A stretch of DNA of 64,000 nt, from positions 1 to 64,000 of the forward strand of contig JAFTMI010000003.1 in assembly GCA_017452505.1 (NCBI GenBank). Direction: 5' to 3'. Made by a program: the position numbers and the translations under genes. Below the pieces are notes generated by a model. That model was not told the origin of the DNA. It ran no database searches and was given only the letters and a program-made list of their open reading frames with translations. Shown piece by piece: positions 34,621 through 44,050 of the stretch. The first letter of the stretch is position 1. Every line of letters starts with the position of its first letter. This DNA comes from Oscillospiraceae bacterium (GTDB taxonomy: Bacteria > Bacillota > Clostridia > Oscillospirales > Oscillospiraceae).

Positions 34621-35910
34621 TTATCGGCGTAAACCCTTGGGATAGTGATTTTTCAGCACTTTTCCGTCTGCTTTGCCCCAACCGATGGCAAAATTTCCGG
34701 CTTTTACCAAGGTCCAGCCACGGCTTTCACAGGGGAGGGTCTCACCCCGCATATAGGCTGCCATTTGGGGGCTTTCCGGGTCTAAAGAGATGGAGCTTTC
34801 CGCATCTTTCAGCCACAGGGCCAGTGCGTGGGCCGGCTCAAACCGGTCCTTTTTTAATTCGCCTAATTCAAGGCCCGGGCGCAGAACCTTTACGCCCTTG
34901 ATCGCCGGCATTTCTGACCGGGCCCAGAACAAACTCTGACCAAAGACGATGGCTTTGCCGTTAGGCAGAGAGATCCCCAAGTCCTTGGCAAAAGCGTTCC
35001 ACTCCTTGGGGAGCTTTTCGCCCTTTTCCGCAGGAATGTCTGTTTCCTCGCCGTCTGTTTTCCGGAGAACAGCCACAAAATGCCCTTCTCCCAACAGTTT
35101 ATGCGGCCAAAGCCGGAACATTCCTGTATTTACCTTGGTAAACCAGGGGGCGTCTACATCTTCCAAGGTAAATTCCGGGTGGTTTTGGAGGAAATTCTCA
35201 ATAGCCTGCTCGTTTTCCTCCGGGGCAAAGGTGCAGGTGGAGTACACCAGCCGTCCCCCGGGGGAAACCAGTTCTGCGCCGGATTGGAGGATCTCTCCTT
35301 GTCGCCGGGCGCACATTTCCACCGTTTCCTGGCTCCAATCGGTGACAGCCGCCTCCTCCTTGCGGAACATACCCTCACCGGAGCAGGGGGCATCGATGAG
35401 AACCCGGTCAAAAAAGCCCGGGTATTTTTCTGCCAGCCGGGCGGGATGCTCGTTTGTAACCAGTGCGTTGGCAACGCCCATTCTTTCTATGTTGCGGCTG
35501 AGGATTTTCGCCCGCTTGGGGTTAATTTCGTTGCAAAGCAAGAAACCTTCGCCTGCCATTTTGCCGGCGATTTGGGTGGTCTTGCCACCGGGGGCGGCGC
35601 ACAGGTCGCAGACCCGCTCCCCCGGTTGGGGGTCTAACAGGGCAACCGCCGACATGGCGCTGGCCTCCTGCAGATAGTATACGCCTGCCTCATGATAGGG
35701 GTGCAGACCGGGCCGGGCTTCCGGGTCATAATAAAAGCCCTGTGCTTCCCAGGGTACGCTTTCACCCACAAAGGGCATCACCGGCGCATCGCCTTTTAAG
35801 GGGTTAAACCGCAAAGCCACCGCCCGGGGCCGCTCCAAGCTTTCCAAAAATGCCGGGTATTCTTCTCCCAGCTGATTTTTTACTCTGTCCAAAAATTCCT
35901 GCGGTAGCAT
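34621..35910 (-). CDS. RsmF-type 16S rRNA (cytosine-5) methyltransferase
   Basis: A 429-residue NOL1/NOP2/Sun-family RNA methyltransferase. CDLCAAPGGKTTQIA is the SAM-binding motif, DAPCSGEGMFRK carries motif IV with its Cys and STCTFAPEENE holds the catalytic Cys. A C-terminal extension (about 295-429) resembles the RsmF/YebU RNA-binding region found in Firmicutes. It acts on ribosomal RNA in the cytosol. The exact target cytosine cannot be told. Confidence 0.9.
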   Translation of the reverse strand: MLPQEFLDRVKNQLGEEYPAFLESLERPRAVALRFNPLKGDAPVMPFVGESVPWEAQGFYYDPEARPGLHPYHEAGVYYLQEASAMSAVALLDPQPGERVCDLCAAPGGKTTQIAGKMAGEGFLLCNEINPKRAKILSRNIERMGVANALVTNEHPARLAEKYPGFFDRVLIDAPCSGEGMFRKEEAAVTDWSQETVEMCARRQGEILQSGAELVSPGGRLVYSTCTFAPEENEQAIENFLQNHPEFTLEDVDAPWFTKVNTGMFRLWPHKLLGEGHFVAVLRKTDGEETDIPAEKGEKLPKEWNAFAKDLGISLPNGKAIVFGQSLFWARSEMPAIKGVKVLRPGLELGELKKDRFEPAHALALWLKDAESSISLDPESPQMAAYMRGETLPCESRGWTLVKAGNFAIGWGKADGKVLKNHYPKGLRR

Positions 35911-36160
35911 ATACCCACCCCCCTTTTTGTTCAGTATAACATATCAGAATCAGATTTTCTACAAAAAAGTGAAAGCCTTCCCAGTCCCGTCATTCCGAGG
36001 CACGGAGTGCCGTGGGAATCCGTAAATCCTGCCGCCAAAGGCGATTCTGTAGAAAGAAACGGTAAAGACACTTCTTCGCACTTCGTACTCAGAACCTGAA
36101 AAGATGCAAATTTGCGCCATATTGCACCCAAAATAACTTTTTGGGGTCAACAAACAACAA
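35911..36160. repeat. Intergenic repeat-like sequence upstream of the rRNA methyltransferase
   Basis: No gene. It contains CATTCCGAGGCACGGAGTGC followed by CGTGGGAATCCG, an imperfect palindromic unit of the kind scattered through gut Clostridia genomes. Confidence 0.5.
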
Positions 36161-36192
36161 AATTCCCGGAATGCTGGTGCATTTCGGGAATT
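36161..36192. terminator. Terminator of the PHP phosphatase gene
   Basis: A 14-bp stem (36161-36174 with 36179-36192) with loop TGGT and A/T-rich flanks, downstream of the minus-strand gene. Confidence 0.65.
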
Positions 36193-36277
36193 GTTCGTGA
36201 AGTTAGGTGAAAAAGGGACGGTTCAAAAGCAATATTTCCTAACGGAGTGTTGCCTTTCGACGGGGTTATAAAATATT

Positions 36278-37090
36278 TTACAGGGGGACGGGGATGAAGC
36301 CCTCTTTGGTGAGGATGTGGCGCTCTTCATAGCCGCAATTTCTAAGAAACTCCTTGCCCTCCTCCATCCAGGCATCCATCAAGTGCTTTTGGTGGCAGTC
36401 GGTGGTGATGACCACGCCAAAGCCCAGTCGTTTCAGCTCCTTAATGATGAAATCCTGGGGGTAGGGGGTGGTACGGGTGCCGCGGATCACCGCGCCGCAG
36501 TTCAGTTCAAACAAAGGTACCCGTCCGGCCAAGGCCTCAGCGGCCTCGATGGCGGCATTGCGGTAGGCTTTGTCATTCCAATCGAACAGGGGCTGGGTGT
36601 CCTGATAGCGGGTGATCAGGTCATAGTGGCCGATAATGTCGATGGGGGCTTTGTCCGGGAGTTTGGCAAGCTGGCGGTAGTACTCCTTGGCAAAGGCTAA
36701 GCCGTCGCCGCCAAAGTAGACATCCACCATAGCCTTATGCTTTTCGGGAATGCCGTCAAAATTGCGGTATTCTCCGTCGATATACAGATTGTGCAGAGAG
36801 CCAATGAGGTAGTCATAGCCCACAGGCTCCAAAGGACAGCAGTGGTCATACTCAAGACCCAGAAACACATCGATCCGGTCTTGATAGACCTCCTTCAGCC
36901 GATTGATCTCTTTGCAGTACTCCGGGGTGTTCTCAGCGGTCATAGAATACTGCACGATGGGCATATAGCAGTGACTGGAAAAGCCGATGCCGCCAAAGCC
37001 CTTGGCTATGGCCTCCAAAACCACCTCTTCGGGGGTGTCCTTTCCATCGCAGAAGGTGCAGTGTTGGTGTAAATTTTGCAGCGTATTCAT
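36278..37090 (-). CDS. PHP-domain phosphatase, histidinol-phosphatase-like
   Basis: A 270-residue metal-dependent phosphoesterase of the PHP family. Metal ligands are visible in NLHQHCTFCDG near the start, SSHCYMP (about residue 41), GLEYDH, GHYDLI and TDCHQK near the end. It is close in size and motif order to HisJ-type histidinol phosphatases. No other histidine gene is nearby, so the substrate may differ. The ATG at 37090 has AAGGAG seven bases upstream. It is divergent from the MATE gene. Confidence 0.85.
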   Translation of the reverse strand: MNTLQNLHQHCTFCDGKDTPEEVVLEAIAKGFGGIGFSSHCYMPIVQYSMTAENTPEYCKEINRLKEVYQDRIDVFLGLEYDHCCPLEPVGYDYLIGSLHNLYIDGEYRNFDGIPEKHKAMVDVYFGGDGLAFAKEYYRQLAKLPDKAPIDIIGHYDLITRYQDTQPLFDWNDKAYRNAAIEAAEALAGRVPLFELNCGAVIRGTRTTPYPQDFIIKELKRLGFGVVITTDCHQKHLMDAWMEEGKEFLRNCGYEERHILTKEGFIPVPL

Positions 37091-37159
37091 GCGAACGCTC
37101 CTTATTAATCCATTTCCCTCCATTATACGCTTTTTTTTCCATAAAGCAACAAAAACTTA

Positions 37160-37187
37160 TTGCTTTTTTTCGTTGCTGTGCTATGAT
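37160..37187 (+). promoter_or_regulatory. Candidate promoter of the MATE gene
   Basis: TTGCTT (37160-37165) and TATGAT (37182-37187), spacer 16, 31 bases before the start codon. Confidence 0.55.
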
Positions 37188-37217
37188 AGCCACAGAAATT
37201 TGCCGGGAGGGATTGTC

Positions 37218-38576
37218 ATGGGCAAAACACTGAATATGACCCAGGGCACTCCCTGGAAATTGCTGCTGCGGTTTTCTCTGCCGCTGATGCTGGGCAATGT
37301 GTTCCAGCAGCTTTACACGGTGGTGGATACCGCCATTGTAGGCCGTGGCGTGGGTATGGATGCGCTGGCAGCTTTGGGCTGCGTAGATTGGCTGAACTGG
37401 CTGATGTTGGGCATTGCCCAAGGCTTCACCCAGGGCTTTAGTGTGCGGATCGCCCAGGCCTTCGGCGCAAATGATGAAAAGAGCCTGCACCGGTTTATGG
37501 GGCAATCGGCTTTGGCAACCGCAGGACTGGCGATCCTTTGTACCTTGCTTGGCCTTTTGGGAGTTCCCCTGTTTTTGCAGCTTTTGCAGGTGCCGGAGGA
37601 GCTATCCCCCATGTCCGGGCTTTATGTGCGCATATTGTTTAGCGGCCTGCCCGTGGTGTTCTTCTTCAATTACTGTTCCGCAATGCTCCGTGCTGTGGGC
37701 GACAGCAAAACACCGCTTTTGGCAATGACCGCCGCATCTGTTACCAACATCGGCTTGGACCTGCTTGCCGTGTACGGTCTGGGATGGGGCATTGCCGGCG
37801 CAGCAGCCGCCACAGTGTTTGCCCAGGTGATCTCCGGCATCATTTGTGTGATCAAAATCCTCCGCACCCCCCAGCTGCGCTTTGGAAAGCAGGAATTGTC
37901 CCCTGACCGCCAATCCCTGGGAAATTTGCTGCGCATCGGCACGCCGGCAGCAGCCAAGAACATTGCCGTTGCCGCCGGCGGTATGGTGGTGATGGCGGTG
38001 GTGAATACCTGCGGCACTACCTTCATTGCCGGCTTCACCGCATCCAATAAGCTCTACGGTCTGCTGGAGATCGCCGCTTTGTCCTACGGCTTTGCCATCA
38101 ACACCTATGTGGGACAAAACTACGGCGCAGGAAGAATTGACCGCATTCACAGCGGTATGAAAAGCGCAACGGTGCTTGCCCTTTCCACTTCGGTGGTCAT
38201 TACCCTTTTGATGTTTGTTTTCGGACGGCCTATTACAATGTTATTTATCTCTGCGGAAAACCCACTGGAGGCTGCCCAGGCCGGCAGCATTGCTTACCGG
38301 TATCTTTGCGTGATGGCCGCAGGCTTGTCAATACTTTACATTTTGTACCTTTTGATGTTTGCCCTGCAGGGCTTGGGCGATACAGTGCAGCCTATGCTTT
38401 CCGGCGTGGTGGAGTTGATCCTGCGGATCTGCGTGGCCGCTGCCGTAGCGCTGACCGGCTATGAGATGGGCATTCTACTTGCAGAACCCACCGCCTGGGT
38501 GGGCTGTACGCTGTATCTATGGTATCACTACCGGAAGAAAATGAAGAATAGCCTTCTCTTTGGGGGAAAGCCTTGA
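37218..38576 (+). CDS. MATE-family multidrug/cation efflux transporter
   Basis: A 452-residue membrane protein with about 12 predicted helices. It shows two-fold MATE features: SLPLMLGNVFQQLYTVVDTAIVGR in the first helix region and GTPAAAKNIAVAAGGMVVMA at the start of the second half (about residue 237). MATE proteins export organic cations, drugs or metabolites using sodium or proton gradients. GGGAGGGATTGTC precedes the ATG. Single gene; cargo unknown. Confidence 0.92.
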   Translation: MGKTLNMTQGTPWKLLLRFSLPLMLGNVFQQLYTVVDTAIVGRGVGMDALAALGCVDWLNWLMLGIAQGFTQGFSVRIAQAFGANDEKSLHRFMGQSALATAGLAILCTLLGLLGVPLFLQLLQVPEELSPMSGLYVRILFSGLPVVFFFNYCSAMLRAVGDSKTPLLAMTAASVTNIGLDLLAVYGLGWGIAGAAAATVFAQVISGIICVIKILRTPQLRFGKQELSPDRQSLGNLLRIGTPAAAKNIAVAAGGMVVMAVVNTCGTTFIAGFTASNKLYGLLEIAALSYGFAINTYVGQNYGAGRIDRIHSGMKSATVLALSTSVVITLLMFVFGRPITMLFISAENPLEAAQAGSIAYRYLCVMAAGLSILYILYLLMFALQGLGDTVQPMLSGVVELILRICVAAAVALTGYEMGILLAEPTAWVGCTLYLWYHYRKKMKNSLLFGGKP

Positions 38577-38587
38577 AAACAAAAGTT

Positions 38588-39451
38588 TTATTTCTGCTTG
38601 CTGTCGGCAAGGCCGGAGACCATTATGGCGGCAGATATGAGAACTGCACCCCCAACCAAGGCAAAGGATAAGGTGTCAGAGCCGGCCAGTATGGAGATCA
38701 CACCGGTGACCACCGAGGAAAAGGGCATGGCCACCGCGATAAAAGAGGGGTCCAGCTTTTTTAGGCAGGCAGTGCGGATGATCCAGCACAGCACGGTGGA
38801 CAGCAGCACGATGCCCACCAACGCGCCTAAGTGCAAGGGTGCAAAGGAGAATTTGGGGTCATCTACAAACAGCAACGAATAGCTTGCAGAGACTACGAAT
38901 TGGACCGCAAACTGTATCAGCAGATAAAGTCCGGTGTCCAGTCGCTTGGCAAAAGCGCCGGTGCCGGCGATATTCACCGCGTAAAACACGCCTGCCAGGG
39001 CGCATAAGATCATACCCGGGCCAAAGCCGACCGACAGATCGCCGCCGCACAGGATGAACACACCGCCAAGGCACAGCAACGCGGAAAAGATTTTGGGAAG
39101 TGTGATTTTTTGCTTTGCAAAGAGCAGCATCAGCACGGGAACACAAACGCAGGTCAGATTTTCCAGGAAAGCGCACATTGCCGGGGTGGTCATAGTCAGA
39201 CCGAATTTTTGGGTCAGACCGGCGGCAGAAAAGAACAGACCTGTGGGCAGCGCCACCTTAAAATGCTTCAAGTCCAGCCACTTCAGCTTTCTGCGGTTGG
39301 CGATCAGCAGGCAGGTCACAGAAATCAGACTTGCCGCAGTATCCCACAGGGAAGGGGTATAAAGTGTCAGCAGGTGCTTGGTAAAAACCGGGTAAGTACC
39401 CCACACCAGCACCACAAATAGAATACCTATGTAATAAATTTTTTTGCCCAT
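38588..39451 (-). CDS. EamA/DMT-family transporter
   Basis: A 287-residue protein with ten predicted membrane helices in two EamA repeats (about 5-135 and 150-280), as in drug/metabolite transporters of the DMT superfamily. The ATG at 39451 follows AGAGGTGCAAAG. It converges on the MATE gene, 11 bases away, and is divergent from the LysR gene, which could regulate it. Substrate unknown. Confidence 0.9.
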   Translation of the reverse strand: MGKKIYYIGILFVVLVWGTYPVFTKHLLTLYTPSLWDTAASLISVTCLLIANRRKLKWLDLKHFKVALPTGLFFSAAGLTQKFGLTMTTPAMCAFLENLTCVCVPVLMLLFAKQKITLPKIFSALLCLGGVFILCGGDLSVGFGPGMILCALAGVFYAVNIAGTGAFAKRLDTGLYLLIQFAVQFVVSASYSLLFVDDPKFSFAPLHLGALVGIVLLSTVLCWIIRTACLKKLDPSFIAVAMPFSSVVTGVISILAGSDTLSFALVGGAVLISAAIMVSGLADSKQK

Positions 39452-39490
39452 TCTTTGCACCTCTTTTGCAGAGGGATTGTATCATAGTGA

Positions 39491-39519
39491 TTGACATTCG
39501 GGAAGAGCAGGATTATAAT
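39491..39519 (+). promoter_or_regulatory. Promoter of the LysR-galK operon
   Basis: Consensus TTGACA (39491-39496) and TATAAT (39514-39519), spacer 17, in the divergent region with the EamA gene. Confidence 0.85.
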
Positions 39520-39559
39520 AAGGGCTGTTAAAAAAATTCACAACACAGGTGAAGGGAAT

Positions 39560-40399
39560 ATGGATGTTTTTAAGATCAAAACCTTTCTCAGAGCGGTGGA
39601 GCTGGGAAGTCTTTCCAAGGCAGCCCAGGAGCTGGATTATGCGCCGTCAGCCCTCTCCCATATGCTCCGCAGCCTGGAGCAGGATTTGGGCCTGCCCCTG
39701 CTGAAACGCTCTCCGGCAGGTATCAGCCTAACTGAGGCGGGAGAGCAGCTGCTGCCATTGTTCCGCAGGGCGGTGGAAACGGAATATGCAATCTATACCG
39801 CTGCGGAAAAGCTCACCCGCAAGGTCATACATATCGGCACCTATGCCAGTATTTCCAAATATGTACTGCCGAAGATCGTGAAGGAATTTAACAAGATCTA
39901 TCCCCAGGTGGGAATCTCTGTGACCGTGGCCAACCAATTTACACCGGAACTGGTGGAGAAGCTGGATATGGTGTTTGCGGAGAATGACACCGTGGAGGGC
40001 CAGTGCTGGATGCCCCTTATGGAAGATGCCTATGTGGCGGTGGTTCGGGAGGATTGCCTGGAAGACCGGGAAACGGTCGAGCTGAACGAGCTTGCCGAAA
40101 TACCCTTTATTTTGCCCAATGATTCAGCGGTCAAGAACCTGTGCCGGGGCAGAATTTTCAATGTGCTGGAGGTGTCCTCCGATGACGATACCTCTCCCAT
40201 TTCTATGGTGCGGGAGGGCCTTGGATTTACGATTTTGCCGCAATTGTCCGTAAAGGGTGAGACGGGAGTTCGCACCTTGGGCCTGGAACCCGGTGTGAAA
40301 AGAACCCTGGGTCTGACCTGGTCCAAGAACAATCTGTCTGCAGGCGCGGACCAATTGATTCACTATATCAAGCAACAGTTTGTGGAGGTAGAAGAATGA
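39560..40399 (+). CDS. LysR-family transcriptional regulator
   Basis: A 279-residue regulator with an N-terminal winged helix-turn-helix (LGSLSKAAQELDYAPSALSHMLRSLE) and a periplasmic-binding-type effector domain from about residue 90. GAAGGGA precedes the ATG. It is divergent from the EamA transporter, the classic LysR arrangement, and overlaps galK by four bases (ATGA), so both neighbours are candidate targets. Effector unknown. Confidence 0.92.
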   Translation: MDVFKIKTFLRAVELGSLSKAAQELDYAPSALSHMLRSLEQDLGLPLLKRSPAGISLTEAGEQLLPLFRRAVETEYAIYTAAEKLTRKVIHIGTYASISKYVLPKIVKEFNKIYPQVGISVTVANQFTPELVEKLDMVFAENDTVEGQCWMPLMEDAYVAVVREDCLEDRETVELNELAEIPFILPNDSAVKNLCRGRIFNVLEVSSDDDTSPISMVREGLGFTILPQLSVKGETGVRTLGLEPGVKRTLGLTWSKNNLSAGADQLIHYIKQQFVEVEE

Positions 40400-41610
40400 A
40401 AAATGTATTACCATTGAGCCTTGCGGAAAAGACAGGGCTGGATAAAGGCTTTTTGGAAGCCTTTGGCAGTACACCGGTGCGGTACTTTTCTGCCCCCGGA
40501 CGGACGGAGATCTCCGGCAACCATACAGACCACCAGCGGGGCTGCGTTTTGGCGGCAGCGGTGGATCTGCATACCCGGGCGGCAGTGAAGCCTAACGGCA
40601 GCGACTGCATTCGAATTCAATCCAAGGGCTATCCTCTGGCGGAAATTATGTTAACTGACCTGTCCCCGGTGGAGGCAGAAAAAAACACCACCGCGGCCCT
40701 TATCCGGGGCGTGGCGGCGCGGTTTGTTCAGTTGGGCTGCAAGGTGGGTGGCTTCGATGCCTATGTGGAATCTTCTGTTCTGCCCGGCTCGGGCCTTAGC
40801 TCCTCAGCGGCTTTTGAGGTGCTGGTGGGCACGGTCATCAACCACCTGTTTTTTGATGGCAAAGCAACCCAGCCCGAGGTTGCCCAAATCGGACAGTATG
40901 CGGAAAATGTGTTTTTCGGCAAGCCCTCCGGTCTAATGGATCAAATGGCCTCGGCAGTGGGCGGTATGGTGCATATTGATTTTAAGGATAAGGAAGATCC
41001 TGTTATTACGCCGCTGGATTTTGATTTTGCCGAAACCGGCTATGCCCTGTGCATCATCGATTCCGGCGCGGACCATGCAGATCTCACCGATGAATATGCC
41101 GCGATCCCCCGTGAAATGCAGGCGGTGTGCCGGTATTTCGGCAAGGAAGTGCTGCGGGAAGTGTCAGAGGAAGAATTTTATGTAAACCTTCCTGCCTTGC
41201 GGGAAACCTGCGGCGACCGGGCGGTACTGCGGTGTGTACATATCTTTGAGGAAAACCGCCGGGTGGCAAAACAAAAGGCTGCTCTGCAGAATGGCGATTT
41301 TGAAGCATTTTTGCAGTTGGTGAAAGAAAGCGGCCGTTCCTCCTGGGTGTACCTGCAAAATGTTCTGACCACCGGCGCTACCGAAAACCAGGCTGTGGCT
41401 GTGGCGCTGGCTCTTTGTGAAAAGTATTTGCAGGGCCGGGGCGCATACCGTGTCCACGGCGGCGGCTTTGCCGGAACGGTGCAGGCCTTCGTGCCTGCGG
41501 ATATGGTGGAGGACTTCTGGGAAAAGATGGAAAATGCCCTGGGAAAGGGCGCTTGCCATATTCTCTCTGTGCGACCCCAGGGCGGCGTAGAAATGCAAGA
41601 AAACTGTTGA
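40396..41610 (+). CDS. galK: Galactokinase
   Basis: A 404-residue GHMP kinase that phosphorylates galactose at C1 for the Leloir pathway. The galactokinase signature is GRTEISGNHTDHQRG (about 35-49), the phosphate-binding motif is LPGSGLSSSAAFE, and RVHGGGFAGTVQAF is the C-terminal motif III. It is translationally coupled to the LysR gene. galE lies 3.5 kb downstream in another operon; no galT is in the window. Confidence 0.95.
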   Translation: MKNVLPLSLAEKTGLDKGFLEAFGSTPVRYFSAPGRTEISGNHTDHQRGCVLAAAVDLHTRAAVKPNGSDCIRIQSKGYPLAEIMLTDLSPVEAEKNTTAALIRGVAARFVQLGCKVGGFDAYVESSVLPGSGLSSSAAFEVLVGTVINHLFFDGKATQPEVAQIGQYAENVFFGKPSGLMDQMASAVGGMVHIDFKDKEDPVITPLDFDFAETGYALCIIDSGADHADLTDEYAAIPREMQAVCRYFGKEVLREVSEEEFYVNLPALRETCGDRAVLRCVHIFEENRRVAKQKAALQNGDFEAFLQLVKESGRSSWVYLQNVLTTGATENQAVAVALALCEKYLQGRGAYRVHGGGFAGTVQAFVPADMVEDFWEKMENALGKGACHILSVRPQGGVEMQENC

Positions 41611-41635
41611 AAAATCTGCAGCTTTGTGGTATGAT
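41607..41635 (+). promoter_or_regulatory. Promoter of the AEC transporter gene
   Basis: TTGAAA (41607-41612) and TATGAT (41630-41635), spacer 17, overlapping the galK stop. Confidence 0.75.
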
Positions 41636-41667
41636 GTTGAAGATTTTGCGAAACACGAGGTGCTTTT

Positions 41668-42609
41668 ATGCTGGAAGTATTTAATTTGAGCCTTAGCAAG
41701 GTGGGTATGCTGCTGATTTTTATCAGTGTAGGCTACATTCTCCGTCATTGGCATAAGCTGCCGAAAGAAGCCGCTAAGGTTCTGTCACTGCTGTGCGTGA
41801 TGGTGTTTTCTCCAGCCTACAGTATTTTGAATTTAAGTAGGAATGTGCGTATTGAAAAGCTGGAAGAGAACATAACGCTGTTCGGCTTTGGACTTGCTTT
41901 TGCAGCAGTGGCCATTGTGGCAGGCCTTGTTTTGGGCAAGGCGCTTGGCAAATCCCCTATGGATAAAAGCTCTCTTACCTATGCGTTTACCTTCCCGAAT
42001 TATGGCTACTTTGGCTACCCAGTGATCGAGGGCGTGTTCGGCACAGCAATGCTGGGTGAGTTTATGGTCTTTGCCATTCCTATGAGCATCCTGTGCAGCT
42101 CCTATGGCTATGTGCTGTTCCAAAAAGAGAAAAAATTCGATATTCTCCGCCTGCTGAAGACCCCGCTGATCGCATCTTTGGTGATCGGTATTGCCCTGGG
42201 TCTCACGGGAATCAAATTGCCCTCGGTGTTGGAGAGCGCCCTTTCCGGCGCCAGTGCTTGCATGAGTCCCTGCTCTATGCTGCTGGCCGGTTTTATGCTG
42301 GGTAAACTCCCCTTAAAAAAGCTGTTCTCCGGCTTCCGGCCCTATTATTTGACCGCGATTCGCATGATCGGCATTCCCGTAGCCTTTGGCGCGGTGATGT
42401 ACCTGTGCGGTCTGCGGGGGAATTTGCTGTTCTGGCCTCTTATCTTCTCTTGCCTGCCTTTGGGACTGAATCTGGTGGTTTATCCCGAAAGCAACGGCTT
42501 TGAAAAAGAGGCCGGTGACAATGCCAAGCTGTGCTTTATCTCCTATGTGCTGGCGTTGGCCGTGCTGCCCTGCCTGTTTGCGGTTATGACAAAAATCTGC
42601 GGTATGTAA
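41668..42609 (+). CDS. AEC-family transporter (auxin efflux carrier/malate permease type)
   Basis: A 313-residue membrane protein with about ten helices in two halves. The conserved FTFPNYGYFGYPVI motif near residue 110 matches the half-helix of AEC transporters. Relatives move malate, malonate or similar organic acids. It has its own promoter and a strong terminator, so it is probably a single-gene unit. Substrate unknown. Confidence 0.88.
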   Translation: MLEVFNLSLSKVGMLLIFISVGYILRHWHKLPKEAAKVLSLLCVMVFSPAYSILNLSRNVRIEKLEENITLFGFGLAFAAVAIVAGLVLGKALGKSPMDKSSLTYAFTFPNYGYFGYPVIEGVFGTAMLGEFMVFAIPMSILCSSYGYVLFQKEKKFDILRLLKTPLIASLVIGIALGLTGIKLPSVLESALSGASACMSPCSMLLAGFMLGKLPLKKLFSGFRPYYLTAIRMIGIPVAFGAVMYLCGLRGNLLFWPLIFSCLPLGLNLVVYPESNGFEKEAGDNAKLCFISYVLALAVLPCLFAVMTKICGM

Positions 42610-42614
42610 AAAGT

Positions 42615-42650
42615 TACCCCGGTGTGCAACGCAAAATGCACACCGGGGTA
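42615..42650 (+). terminator. Terminator after the AEC gene
   Basis: A 14-bp perfect stem (42615-42628 with 42637-42650) followed by TTTTTG. Confidence 0.88.
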
Positions 42651-42667
42651 TTTTTGAGAAAACGTTA

Positions 42668-42744
42668 GTAGGGGAGGCATATTATGCCTCCCGCGGTTAT
42701 AAAGACAATTACTTGCGGGAGGGATACTATCCCTCCCCTACAAA
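42668..42744. repeat. Nested inverted repeat, MITE-like
   Basis: GTAGGGGAGG at the left pairs with CCTCCCCTAC at the right, and GCGGGAGG/CCTCCCGC pairs inside. Each half has its own small hairpin (GGAGGCAT-ATT-ATGCCTCC and GGGAGGGAT-ACT-ATCCCTCCC). It looks like a miniature dispersed repeat; the convergent AraC gene ends inside its right edge. Confidence 0.6.
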
Positions 42745-42748
42745 TATT

Positions 42749-43879
42749 TTAACGAAGAGAACGGAGATATTGGGTGGGGGAGATGCCGCAGATGGCACTG
42801 AATTGCCGGGAAAACTGCTGCTGACTGGAAAAGCCCATGCGGGCAGCAATCTGTCCCATACTCAACTGTCCCTCCCGCAGGAGGATCTTGCATTCTTCAA
42901 TGCGGATCTTGGCGATGTACTTGCCCGGGGAGGTGCCAAGATGCACCTGGAACAGCTTGTATAAATAAGGAACACTTACATGAACCAGCTCCGCCAATTC
43001 TTCCAGAGAAAGTCTCCGGTGTAGGTTTTGGGAGATCAGCTGCATAGCCCGATCCACGATCTCGTTTTCCCAGTGGCTGGCGGTGGGGTACTGGGGCGCG
43101 GATTCTGTGGGGGTGTCCTGCAGCAATTCAATGAGGAGGATCTTCATCAGCGATTCCATATATTCCTTGCTGTAGGCATCCTCTTCGCTTTGGGTGAGCA
43201 TTTTTTTGAAAATACTCTTGAATTGGGTGCGCATAGGGATGCGCTTGTTGGTGATAGCGGAAAGGCTGCCTTCCCCGGCCCAAAAGGAAACGGTGAGGAA
43301 GCTTACCGGCTGGTCTGCGTACTGGGTATGCCAGTCGTTGCTGTCGAAGATCATAAAATCCTGCTGGCCCAGCACGATGTCCTGGCCGCGGACTAAATTG
43401 TGCAGCTTGCCCCGATCCACATAGGTCAGCTCGTAGGGCTTGTGGCTTTCACCCCGGAAGTAGAAATCCTGGGTGCATTCCTGGTACAAAAAGGTGTAGA
43501 TCCGTTCAAATTGCAGATCCTTGCTTTGGTTTTCCAAATCCGAAACGGAAACCTGTCCGACGATCCGGGGCTCCTGTGAAGACAGCACATCCACACAGCA
43601 GCTGTCATCCATAGGCATCAGAGAGAAATTGGTGCCTGGCTGCAGGGAAACCACCCGGTCCAGGTAGAAAATATCCGCGTTTTCCTCCCGGTGGATCACA
43701 AGCAGCGACATGCCGGAAACGTAGTCTAAGATCACCGGCCCCTCAGCCTCATAGCGTGGGATCTCCGGTGCGGCAATAATTTCCAGCCGGGTCTTGACCG
43801 GGAATTCCCCTTCGGGGCATTGGGGGAGGATCTCACCGCAGTGTAAAAGGTCCTTGCGGGAGAGATTGCGTATTTGCAC
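42749..43879 (-). CDS. AraC-family transcriptional regulator
   Basis: A 376-residue regulator. The C-terminal 100 residues hold two helix-turn-helix units (LSLEELAELVHVSVPYLYKLF and MGQIAARMGFSSQQQFSRQF). The middle has a cupin-like sugar-sensing segment (YELTYVDRGKLHNLV, about 150-230), preceded by a further 130-residue N-terminal part. The GTG at 43879 was chosen because AAAGGAGGTG lies just upstream; an earlier frame start overlaps that site. It is divergent from the NahK-like operon, its likely target. Confidence 0.9.
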   Translation of the reverse strand: MQIRNLSRKDLLHCGEILPQCPEGEFPVKTRLEIIAAPEIPRYEAEGPVILDYVSGMSLLVIHREENADIFYLDRVVSLQPGTNFSLMPMDDSCCVDVLSSQEPRIVGQVSVSDLENQSKDLQFERIYTFLYQECTQDFYFRGESHKPYELTYVDRGKLHNLVRGQDIVLGQQDFMIFDSNDWHTQYADQPVSFLTVSFWAGEGSLSAITNKRIPMRTQFKSIFKKMLTQSEEDAYSKEYMESLMKILLIELLQDTPTESAPQYPTASHWENEIVDRAMQLISQNLHRRLSLEELAELVHVSVPYLYKLFQVHLGTSPGKYIAKIRIEECKILLREGQLSMGQIAARMGFSSQQQFSRQFSAICGISPTQYLRSLR

Positions 43880-43988
43880 TGTCTTCACCTCCTTTTTTGC
43901 TAATTTATCATATCTTATTTGAAAATGCAAGAATTTTTACAAATTTTATAAGAAATTTATCATTTTGTTTTCACAGCGGGAGAATCCC

Positions 43989-44017
43989 TTGCAATTACAG
44001 GTTAAAAGAGTTACTAT
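43989..44017 (+). promoter_or_regulatory. Candidate promoter of the NahK-GalE-ROK-NagA operon
   Basis: TTGCAA (43989-43994) and TACTAT (44012-44017), spacer 17. The weak -10 box fits an activator-dependent promoter next to the divergent AraC gene. Confidence 0.55.
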
Positions 44018-44050
44018 TAAAATACCAAAATTATGGTTAGGAGAACCTAT